Below, one piece after another: positions 38,130 through 44,739 of a stretch of 44,739 nt of DNA. Source of the stretch: a virus. The notes under the pieces were generated by a model that had not been told where the DNA came from, did not search any database, and saw nothing but the letters and a program-made list of their open reading frames with translations. Location: positions 1 through 44,739 of the IMG/VR virus record IMGVR_UViG_3300010042_000003; one strand, 5' to 3'. A program made the position numbers and the translations under genes. Position 1 is the first letter of the stretch; the number at the start of each line of letters is the position of its first letter.

Positions 38130-38555
38130 ATGGAAAATTTACAAGTTTTAATCGAAAAAGCGTGGGGAGATTTCTGGCAGTTAATTAAAGGTTCCGCCCA
38201 GCACTTAGATCAGTACGGGGGTTTGGCGAATTATGCGCTGCTGAGTGAAGATATGACCCTTCGTAAGCTGCGGGAATACGTTCGTAATAATCCAGCGGAA
38301 TTTTTTATTGACAGAACCCGTATTTATCCGAAAGCGTTGGAAGGTCTCAGGCACAATAACGGATGGACCGTTATCTATGGTGTGCATGAGGTGCCTACAG
38401 ATAACGGTACATATTGGCTCGTTGGCCGAAGGAGCAAGAAAGTTGCTAAACGATCAGTAAGACTAAAAACTAAAACTGAAAAATTGGCTTTTGCCAAAAG
38501 ATATTCACATCACTTAAGTGCGAACAAACCTCAACCCCCTTTACACAATGGATAA
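38130..38555 (+). CDS. Hypothetical basic protein
   Basis: 141 aa. The N-terminal half is helical (LREYVRNNPAEFFIDRTRIY) and the C-terminal half very basic (GRRSKKVAKRSVRLKTKTEK), suggesting nucleic-acid binding. It follows the iteron region directly, so a role in origin or packaging-site binding is conceivable but only inferred. No family was recognised. Confidence 0.65.
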   Translation: MENLQVLIEKAWGDFWQLIKGSAQHLDQYGGLANYALLSEDMTLRKLREYVRNNPAEFFIDRTRIYPKALEGLRHNNGWTVIYGVHEVPTDNGTYWLVGRRSKKVAKRSVRLKTKTEKLAFAKRYSHHLSANKPQPPLHNG

Positions 38556-38787
38556 GATACAAGTAGAAAAAGCAACGATCAGTTTTAAAGTTAACGGAAA
38601 GCCTGTACGATTTACCGTTTACCACAATTTAAAAACATTCGGTTTAGACATGGAAAACGCGGTAACTTGTTGGTTGGCCAGAACAGATACGTATACGGCT
38701 GAGGACTTATGTACATACATCAATAATAAGAATACTGGTGCCAGGTGCATATCAGAGAACGAGTATTTAAAGATATTAGCCTGTTAA
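38548..38787 (+). CDS. Small hypothetical protein
   Basis: 79 aa from the ATG at 38548; an in-frame GTG at 38518 lies deeper in the upstream gene. It is mixed alpha/beta with three cysteines. It overlaps the upstream gene by 8 bp. Its stop codon lies in the stem of the following terminator. Confidence 0.6.
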   Translation: MDKIQVEKATISFKVNGKPVRFTVYHNLKTFGLDMENAVTCWLARTDTYTAEDLCTYINNKNTGARCISENEYLKILAC

Positions 38788-38813
38788 ACAGAGTATTAAC
38801 AGTTAAGTTTTTT
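38781..38813 (+). terminator. Weak intrinsic terminator before the terminase operon
   Basis: The stem ctgttaa / ttaacag (7 bp, A/T-rich) with an 8-nt loop is followed by ttaagtttttt. It probably separates the two small genes from the terminase operon. Confidence 0.6.
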
Positions 38814-38830
38814 ATATTGTTTTATCTCGC

Positions 38831-38838
38831 TATATTTG
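38831..38838 (+). promoter_or_regulatory. -7 element of the packaging/head operon
   Basis: TATATTTG matches TAnnTTTG exactly and ends 21 bases before the ATG at 38860. It follows a terminator, so the head operon likely starts here. Confidence 0.6.
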
Positions 38839-38859
38839 CTAGACGTAGATTTACGAAGC

Positions 38860-39630
38860 ATGAAGAGAGATATTCTAAACGGAGATCCCGACGACCACTT
38901 AAAAAATAAAGCGTTAAGTCATCTGGAACAGGCGTTCGTTAACGCTTATTGTGTGCACCACCATGCAGCCAGGGCAGCAAGAGAGGCAGGGTATAACACC
39001 CCCGATTGTTTCAGGCAAATGGGCTATCTCGTTAAAAATAGACCACACGTCAAGGCTGCTATTAACGAAAGGATGCGGCTGGCCACCATCGATGCGGATG
39101 AGTCCATAGAAATATTAAGTAAGGTCGCCAACGTCAATGTTACTAACTACACGATCACCCGGGATGTTGTACATTACCCCGCGATTAAGCGCACGATACA
39201 GGATCAGATTAAAGAAGTTAAAGACAGGATCTACATAGAAGACCGTGTTTTTTGCACTATTAAGATGGATGCCCGCCGCGAACGTGCGCACCGCAGGTTG
39301 CTGGATTCTTTACGGGAAGATCTTGAGCGTTTACGTGCTAAAGAGGACCTGGACCCGGATTACTTTGAAATCGTCACCGGTCCGCCGGTCCTTATTAAAA
39401 AAACCGAACTTGATTTCACTGCTATCGCACGTGATAACGTGCCGATCAAATCTTATAAAGAGACTAAAGAGGGCGTACAGGTCGAGCTTTACAGCACTGT
39501 GGAGGCCAATCGGGAACTGCTTAAAATCGCAGGACGTTATGAGAAAGATAACCGTCAGAAAGCCCCTAATGTTAAGTTGATGAGTTTCGATCCTTTGGCC
39601 AATGATGCAACCGACAACAGCACTACGTAA
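38860..39630 (+). CDS. Terminase small subunit
   Basis: 256 aa from the ATG at 38860; an in-frame TTG at 38836 lies inside the -7 element and is rejected. The N-terminal helix-turn-helix region AFVNAYCVHHHAARAAREAG with NRPHVKAAINERM is typical of Terminase_2-type small subunits that recognise the packaging site. It overlaps the large subunit gene by 29 bp. It should bind phage DNA and load the packaging motor. Confidence 0.88.
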   Translation: MKRDILNGDPDDHLKNKALSHLEQAFVNAYCVHHHAARAAREAGYNTPDCFRQMGYLVKNRPHVKAAINERMRLATIDADESIEILSKVANVNVTNYTITRDVVHYPAIKRTIQDQIKEVKDRIYIEDRVFCTIKMDARRERAHRRLLDSLREDLERLRAKEDLDPDYFEIVTGPPVLIKKTELDFTAIARDNVPIKSYKETKEGVQVELYSTVEANRELLKIAGRYEKDNRQKAPNVKLMSFDPLANDATDNSTT

Positions 39631-40888
39631 GATTTCCGGTTTACGTAAGAAGATCAAAGGCATCCAGGGCGGGCAGGGTGCGGGTAAAACGTATTCTATT
39701 CTGCAGATACTTTGCAATCATGCCTCAAGCGTTCCCGATCGGGAAATCTATGTCGCTTCTGCTGAACTCTCTAAGATGCGGATCACGGTAATTAAAGATT
39801 TCGTTAAGATAATGAAAGCCTTTGGGATCTTTGAAGATTCTGATTGGGTCGGAGAAACCCTTTACCGTTTCCCGAACGGATCATTTATCAAGTTTATCGG
39901 GTTGGATAAAGAAGACATCGGTAAAGGTCTGCGGTCTCACGTGATGTTTGTTAATGAGGCCAATAAAATCAAATTCGCTACTTATCGTGAACTTACCTCA
40001 CGTGCCGACCAGGTATATATCGATTTTAACCCGAACGCACGTTTCTGGTTCCATACCGAGATACTTACCCGTGAGGATTGCGACTTCATCAAACTTACAT
40101 TCAAGGATAACGAGTACCTGGGTAAACCCGAACGTGACGAGATATTGCTATACAAGAAAAAAGGTTACGCACCAGGTGAGAAAGGTGAGGATTTCGCAGT
40201 TAACGAAAAAGGCGAGCTTATCATTATCAACCAGTTTTGGGCGAATATGTGGCGGGTTTACGGTGAAGGTGAGATCGGCCAGGTAGAGGGAAGGATATAT
40301 AACTGGGATAAAACCCCGCTTTCTCATTTTCTCGCTTTGTCTAAAACATCGTACTTCGGTGTGGATTGGGGCAAAGTTGATCCCTGGGGTATCGTTGAGG
40401 TTAAATATCATGATGGTGACCTTTACGTTCGGGAAAGGCATTATAAGAGCGAAAACGAGATCGAAAAGGATATGAACCCCGATCTTCTTAAGTCTATTCG
40501 TAAAGGGCAGAGCAGTATGGGGGATGAGCACGACGGTTTAGTTTGCCATACTTTCAAATCGTTGGGTGTGCCCGAAGATGCGAACATCGTTTGCGATAAC
40601 AACCGACCAGCTAAGATCCGGTCCTTACGCCGCGGCGGATGGGAATACGCGGTCGCCGTTGGGGGTAAAACAGATCTGATAAATAGAATCGCTGTGCTTT
40701 CAGGGCTTAACATTTATTTCACCGATGATTCGGTACACCTTGATGCTGAACAAGAGGTTTATTGTTACGCACAGGATAAAAACGGAACGATGTTAGAAAC
40801 CCCCATAGATCAGGACAATCACTTAATCGATGCTTTAGCTTACATCGTTCAATGGATGTTTAACGAGGGAATAATAAAAAACATTTGA
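39602..40888 (+). CDS. Terminase large subunit
   Basis: 428 aa. Walker A: GGQGAGKTYS (K29-T30). Walker B: VMFVNEANK near residue 117. Nuclease domain: YFGVDWGKVDPWG near 252 (first catalytic Asp), with a late Asp in DALAYIVQW near 411. This is a complete ATPase plus nuclease of the Terminase_3/6 kind. It packages DNA into proheads and cuts it. The type of cutting (cos or pac) cannot be read from the sequence. Confidence 0.95.
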   Translation: MMQPTTALRKISGLRKKIKGIQGGQGAGKTYSILQILCNHASSVPDREIYVASAELSKMRITVIKDFVKIMKAFGIFEDSDWVGETLYRFPNGSFIKFIGLDKEDIGKGLRSHVMFVNEANKIKFATYRELTSRADQVYIDFNPNARFWFHTEILTREDCDFIKLTFKDNEYLGKPERDEILLYKKKGYAPGEKGEDFAVNEKGELIIINQFWANMWRVYGEGEIGQVEGRIYNWDKTPLSHFLALSKTSYFGVDWGKVDPWGIVEVKYHDGDLYVRERHYKSENEIEKDMNPDLLKSIRKGQSSMGDEHDGLVCHTFKSLGVPEDANIVCDNNRPAKIRSLRRGGWEYAVAVGGKTDLINRIAVLSGLNIYFTDDSVHLDAEQEVYCYAQDKNGTMLETPIDQDNHLIDALAYIVQWMFNEGIIKNI

Positions 40889-40932
40889 TTAATTGATATT
40901 TACCTCTATATTCGTGTAAAAAACCCGTTACG

Positions 40933-42225
40933 TTGAATTGGTTAAAGAACATATTTTCCGGAAACTCAGGGATAGGCAGCATCAGTGCGATGTCGTCTAC
41001 AGTTAACACCGACTTTTTTACCTTCGCGCCCGATGCTGATTTTTTAGCGATAACCAGCGATGCGGAAAAGATAAAGGCGGTATTCTCAAACCCCGCTGTT
41101 TTACGGGTTTTTAAGCTACAATGTGATATGTTTTCACAGGGTAAATTCTATGTTTACAAGGATGGTGAGTCGGTAGAAAGTGATCCTTTTCTGGACATGA
41201 TGAACAAGCCTAATTTTTTCCAGAATAAACGTCAATGGCTTTGGGATTTCATGTTCTGGAAAATGTTGGGTAACGCTTATTGCTACTGTTACAGCAATGT
41301 ACCCTCTAAAGATAATACAATGTATTTCCTGGATAATTCTAAAATGACATTATCCACCGAATTGCTCGCATATAAAGACAGGTTCGTACAGGCTAAAGCA
41401 ACGCGTAAACTGATCGATGATCTGACAGTAACGTATACGCATGCCAACGGTACGACTGAAAAAATAAAATGGGGTAAGATTACGCACCTCACTGATTTAA
41501 CGAACGGTGTGGGTAACTGGTTTAAAGGTCCGAGCGCCGTAGATGCTTTGCACCAGATCATTACCAATTCAAACGAATCTACTGCGAGTAAAAACGTTGT
41601 TATTCGCATGATGCGTAAATTCATGGTTGCCGGTAAAGCTGACCCTGATAACGTATCAGTTTCACCGCTAAGCAATATGGAGAAACGGGATATTGAAACC
41701 AAAATGAATGGTTTAAAGAATATCCATGCGTTTAAGTCTATGATCGATGTTAAACGTTTTGTTGAACGGGTGGACATTGCGGAAAAACTGGATGCCTCTT
41801 TCAGAGATGATTTTATTAAGGTTGGCGGGCACTATAATATCCCCCGTGAGGTTTTGGATGCCGCTTTCGAAGGGTCCACGTATGAGAACCAGGAGAAAGC
41901 CCGCGGCGCTCACATCGATTATAACATGATGCCCGCTGGTGAAGATCTTTGTTCGGGTCTGGATAACAGATTTTTGTATTCAGAGAACGGCAAAACCATT
42001 CTGCTGTCGTGGGATCACCTCTCATTTACCCAGGTGTTTGAAAAAGAACGTGCAGAAGTTGTAAAGTTGAAAGCCGAAACGCTGTTGCTGCTTATGAAAG
42101 CCGGCGTTAAGAAGGAAGAAATAAACCAGATGTTAGATTTAGAAATAACGGATTTAGATTATGAGCCAGCAAAAAGATCAAACACAACCAACAGCAACGG
42201 AGAAACTGGCGCAGGCCAAAAGTAA
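40933..42225 (+). CDS. Portal protein (HK97 type)
   Basis: 430 aa from a TTG start at 40933 (N-terminus NWLKNIF, typical of HK97-like portals); the next in-frame ATGs would lose this segment. FSNPAVLRVFKLQCDMFS near 51-68 and GNAYCYCYSN near 115 fit the family, as does the C-terminal ILLSWDHLSFTQVFEKERAE. A TATATTCG element about 20 bases upstream may be a weak promoter. The protein forms the dodecameric DNA entry ring. Confidence 0.9.
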   Translation: MNWLKNIFSGNSGIGSISAMSSTVNTDFFTFAPDADFLAITSDAEKIKAVFSNPAVLRVFKLQCDMFSQGKFYVYKDGESVESDPFLDMMNKPNFFQNKRQWLWDFMFWKMLGNAYCYCYSNVPSKDNTMYFLDNSKMTLSTELLAYKDRFVQAKATRKLIDDLTVTYTHANGTTEKIKWGKITHLTDLTNGVGNWFKGPSAVDALHQIITNSNESTASKNVVIRMMRKFMVAGKADPDNVSVSPLSNMEKRDIETKMNGLKNIHAFKSMIDVKRFVERVDIAEKLDASFRDDFIKVGGHYNIPREVLDAAFEGSTYENQEKARGAHIDYNMMPAGEDLCSGLDNRFLYSENGKTILLSWDHLSFTQVFEKERAEVVKLKAETLLLLMKAGVKKEEINQMLDLEITDLDYEPAKRSNTTNSNGETGAGQK

Positions 42226-42304
42226 ACCGTTTAGCCCGGAAATTAAAGCTGCGATTGAAAAAAAGCAGAAATACGTTAATAACAATCAAACTGTAAACAA
42301 ATGA
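42161..42304 (+). CDS. Small head-operon protein
   Basis: 47 aa, Gln/Lys-rich and probably unstructured or helical (SQQKDQTQPTATEKLAQAKS). It overlaps the portal gene end by 65 bp and the protease start by 4 bp (ATGA). Coupling to the protease supports expression; it may be a scaffold-like or portal accessory peptide. Confidence 0.55.
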   Translation: MSQQKDQTQPTATEKLAQAKSKPFSPEIKAAIEKKQKYVNNNQTVNK

Positions 42305-43137
42305 TACTTTGCAGCGAATTAAATAAACAATTCCACGACCAGGAACAGATGTTTAAGGCTTTGATCGCCAATAAGTCGGGGATCATCACGCTGAAGAAAT
42401 CCGTTTTCAAGGAAAGTGACGGCTTCAGTTACCTGCTTACGGATGATGAGACAAAGAAAGGGTTATGTCTTAAGGCTAATGAAGCTATAGACGATCCCAA
42501 CATTACTCAGCTTGCTACCCGGGTAATCATGAATACCACTAATATCATGGACAGCCATAAAGATGTCCATATTGATAACATCTGGAAACGTTCTTTAAAG
42601 GCTTCGGCCGTTAAAATACACTTGCAGGAGCACAGTCGCAGTTTCGATAAAGTTATTGACAGTGCAGCTAAAGCATACATTAAGACGTTTGATATTTCGA
42701 AAATCGATCCCGACTACTCAGGTAGTACACAAGCGCTGATGTTTGACAGTATCGTTAAACAGTCTCGTAACCCCGAGATGTTTAAGCAGTACAAAAACGG
42801 ATGGGTTGACAATCATTCAGTAGGTATGCAATATGTTGACCTGGTGTTTTGCGTTAATTCTTCTGCTGATTGGGCAAAAGAAGAAAAAGATAATTGGGAT
42901 AAATACTACCCCTCAATCATTAATAAAGAAGTTGCGGACGTTTACGGCTATTTTTATGCTGTTATTGAAGCTAAATTAATTGAAGGGTCGGCGGTGCTAT
43001 TTGGTAGCAATTCCTTTACGCCGACCATGGACAACAATCTGAAATCCGCGGCAGCACTTTCAGAAGAGGACATAATCGAACCGCCGACAGGCACTCAAGC
43101 AAAAGGAGCGTATATTTTTAACCCAAATTTATTTTAA
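42301..43137 (+). CDS. Prohead protease (HK97/S78-like)
   Basis: 278 aa. The likely catalytic pair is H111 in LQEHSRSFDKVI and S173 in DNHSVGMQYVD; the later YFYAVIEAKLIEGSAVLFGS matches the end of the S78 protease core (xEVxLxEVSVVxxPAN). It probably removes the capsid's N-terminal scaffold during maturation. It lies between portal and capsid genes, the standard order. Confidence 0.82.
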   Translation: MILCSELNKQFHDQEQMFKALIANKSGIITLKKSVFKESDGFSYLLTDDETKKGLCLKANEAIDDPNITQLATRVIMNTTNIMDSHKDVHIDNIWKRSLKASAVKIHLQEHSRSFDKVIDSAAKAYIKTFDISKIDPDYSGSTQALMFDSIVKQSRNPEMFKQYKNGWVDNHSVGMQYVDLVFCVNSSADWAKEEKDNWDKYYPSIINKEVADVYGYFYAVIEAKLIEGSAVLFGSNSFTPTMDNNLKSAAALSEEDIIEPPTGTQAKGAYIFNPNLF

Positions 43138-43138
43138 A

Positions 43139-44386
43139 ATGGAATTTAAGTACAAATCAAGCGCTGATATTGCGGCGATGTCCGACGATGAGCGTAACAA
43201 GTATGCTGAAGATCTGAGAGATCATGCAGCGAAAGAGAACCAGAAAGCTATTGAAAAAGCTTTAGAACCTCTTAACAAAGAAATCTCAACTTTAAAGGTG
43301 TCTTTAAGTGAAGCTACTGAGCTGGGTAAGGAATTGCAGGATAAACTGGATACTTCTGCCAAAGGTGATACTGTTGAACAGGTAGTTTCCAAGTTTATCA
43401 CTGACAATTTTGCCACGATCAAAACTCTGAAATCAAGGGGTACGGGTCTGATCGAGTTTGAGATCAAAGCGGTAGGTACAATGACAACTGAATCGGCTAC
43501 CAATCCTGACGGTATCCCTGTTCTGGTTGGCGTGCAAATGGCGCCGCCTACACGTGTTAATTTGCGTACCACCATCACTGATGGCCTGGTAACTAACTTT
43601 AACACTAATTTAGCGGCCTATCCGTATACTGAGTCCGTGCCTAAAGAAGGACAAGCGCAGTTTGTTGCTGAGGGAGCACCTAAATCTCAGATCGATTTTA
43701 AAATCGAAACCCGTTACGCTGAACCAGTTAAAGTTGCGGCGTGGATACACTTAACCGAAGAATCTGTAAAAGACATCCCGGGATTACAATCCATCGCAAC
43801 CGGCTATCTGAAAGATATGCACGATCTCAGAAAACAAAGGGGCATCCTGTTCGGTGATGGTATCTCACCAAACCCTAAAGGAGCCACGTTGTACGGACGT
43901 ACTTTCGTTGCCGGCGCAATGGCCAACAGGGTAAGGTTCCCGAACATCATGGATGTTGTCAATGCTGCGATCACTGATATTTACGTGACTCCTAATTACG
44001 AGGATGAGATGCCATATCAGCCATCTTTGGCGATGATTAACCCAATTGACTTCTTTGTTGATTTCGTGGCCGCTAAAGATGAGAGAGGTTTACCGTTGTA
44101 CCCGACTGCCAGTCTGTTTAACAGGGTGACCATCGGCGGGGTGACTATTATTCCGGAACTGGACATTCCTGCAGGTAAAATCTTTGTTGGCGATATGTCG
44201 AAGTACTTCGTATCCAATTATGTTGGTTACGTGGTGAAAATCGGCTGGATCAATGACGATTTTATCAAAAATCAGTTTGTTATTTTGGGTGAATCTCGTT
44301 TCCATGCTTTTGTTAAAAAACTGGATCAAAACGCTTTCATTTATGACGACATCGAAACGATCAGAACAGCCATAACAGCGGCTTAA
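43139..44386 (+). CDS. Major capsid protein (HK97 fold)
   Basis: 415 aa. Residues 15-90 form a charged coiled coil (DHAAKENQKAIEKALEPLNK), the internal delta or scaffold domain expected to be cleaved by the protease. The HK97 core follows, with VGVQMAPPTRVNLRTTITDG near 127, AAWIHLTEESVKDIPG near 200 and FGDGISPNPKGATLYG near 240. It is 2 bp downstream of the protease gene. It forms the icosahedral shell. Confidence 0.92.
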   Translation: MEFKYKSSADIAAMSDDERNKYAEDLRDHAAKENQKAIEKALEPLNKEISTLKVSLSEATELGKELQDKLDTSAKGDTVEQVVSKFITDNFATIKTLKSRGTGLIEFEIKAVGTMTTESATNPDGIPVLVGVQMAPPTRVNLRTTITDGLVTNFNTNLAAYPYTESVPKEGQAQFVAEGAPKSQIDFKIETRYAEPVKVAAWIHLTEESVKDIPGLQSIATGYLKDMHDLRKQRGILFGDGISPNPKGATLYGRTFVAGAMANRVRFPNIMDVVNAAITDIYVTPNYEDEMPYQPSLAMINPIDFFVDFVAAKDERGLPLYPTASLFNRVTIGGVTIIPELDIPAGKIFVGDMSKYFVSNYVGYVVKIGWINDDFIKNQFVILGESRFHAFVKKLDQNAFIYDDIETIRTAITAA

Positions 44387-44397
44387 ACTTTACAACT

Positions 44398-44739
44398 ATG
44401 GAAGTAATAGTAACAGCCCCCGTATGGGGAAGGTACAAAGAGGGTGACAAGATCACCCTTAATGACTCCACTGCCGAAGCCTGTATAAAAGCGGGTAAGG
44501 TGGTTGCCGCAGCGAGCGGAAAGTCTGAACAGGAGAAAGCAGATAAAGCTGAACAGGAGAAAGCTGCCAAAGCTGAACAGGAGAAAGCTGCCAAAGCTGA
44601 ACAGGAGAAAGCTGACAAAGCTGAACAGGAGAAAGCAGATAAAGCTGAACAGGAGAAAGCAGATAAAGCTGAACAGGAGAAAGCAGATAAAGCTGAACAG
44701 GAGAAAGCAGATAAAGCTGAACAGGAGAAAGCAGATAAA
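44398..44739 (+). CDS. N-terminal part of AEQEKADK-repeat head-region protein
   Basis: 114 codons to the window end, continuing at base 1 after removal of the 119-nt overlap. The 43-residue unique N-terminus (EVIVTAPVWGRYKEGDKITL, then DSTAEACIKAGKVV) looks like a small beta domain similar to short accessory proteins next to phage capsid genes. Then come octapeptides EQEKADKA and EQEKAAKA, forming a charged helix. It may be a capsid decoration stalk or a scaffold remnant; the role is not established. Confidence 0.85.
   Translation, partial: MEVIVTAPVWGRYKEGDKITLNDSTAEACIKAGKVVAAASGKSEQEKADKAEQEKAAKAEQEKAAKAEQEKADKAEQEKADKAEQEKADKAEQEKADKAEQEKADKAEQEKADK
44524..44739 (+). repeat. 24-bp tandem repeat, nine copies
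   Basis: Nine units from 44524. The first four vary (gataaa, gccaaa, gccaaa, gacaaa endings) and the last five are identical. Bases 44621-44739 duplicate 1-119, so the real array after circular joining has nine copies unless the assembler collapsed more. Confidence 0.92.

Noticed and set aside
38836-38859. TTG start of the small terminase gene
   Set aside because: The TTG is part of the TATATTTG -7 element; the ATG at 38860 is the better start.

Overview
The window is an essentially complete tailed-phage (siphovirus-type) genome that probably infects a member of the Bacteroidota. The phage assignment rests on a full set of recognisable genes: small and large terminase, HK97-type portal, prohead protease and capsid, tail tube, tape measure, tail tip and spike, an M15 endolysin and a phage replication set. 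The host assignment rests on repeated TAnnTTTG (-7) elements, in one case with TTTG upstream, and on A/T-rich gene starts that lack Shine-Dalgarno sequences. No integrase, cI-type repressor, att site or tRNA gene was recognised, so a lytic life cycle is the simplest reading. The first and last 119 bases are identical, which points to a circular (or circularly permuted) contig of about 44,620 bp opened inside a 24-bp tandem repeat.

Layout. (1) Packaging and head genes run on + from 38860 through the contig ends to 2809: terminase small and large, portal, a 47-aa protein, protease, major capsid, an AEQEKADK-repeat protein, a signal-peptide protein, two connector or tail-completion candidates, the tail tube and a 55-aa protein. 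(2) A minus-strand cassette of six small unknown genes fills 2851-4826 and converges on the head operon at a two-way terminator. (3) A 360-bp control region (4827-5187) holds several promoters, two terminators and a candidate structured RNA. (4) The tail operon runs on + from 5188 to 17570. (5) Three very small minus-strand genes lie at 17606-18100. (6) A + lysis region (18253-20229) holds several membrane proteins, an M15 peptidase and a holin candidate. (7) A minus-strand operon of small, tightly overlapping genes (20280-23532) includes a MazG-like hydrolase, a ribbon-helix-helix protein, a run of micro-proteins and a 31-repeat hexapeptide protein. (8) A divergent replication module follows. 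The left arm (23659-26601) carries a DUF2815 ssDNA-binding protein, a DnaQ exonuclease and a DUF2800 nuclease. The right arm (26668-37730) carries DNA polymerase A, a primase/VapE helicase, a VRR-NUC nuclease, a PAPS-reductase-like protein, two methyltransferases and an SNF2 helicase. (9) A 400-bp non-coding region (37731-38129) has nine copies of a 7-bp iteron and is the best origin candidate.

How it fits together. The polymerase, VapE primase-helicase, VRR-NUC, DUF2800, DUF2815 and SNF2 genes form the replication set known from many siphoviruses, here driven by a perfectly symmetric divergent promoter. The cytosine methyltransferase gene contains a second long reading frame nested inside it, and both frames look like real proteins. 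A paired TGTATTACA element precedes three separate transcription units and is a good candidate operator for a phage regulator. Several genes have the -7 element only 3-5 bases before ATG, which predicts leaderless mRNAs. All functions here are inferred from sequence patterns and recall; no database search was run.
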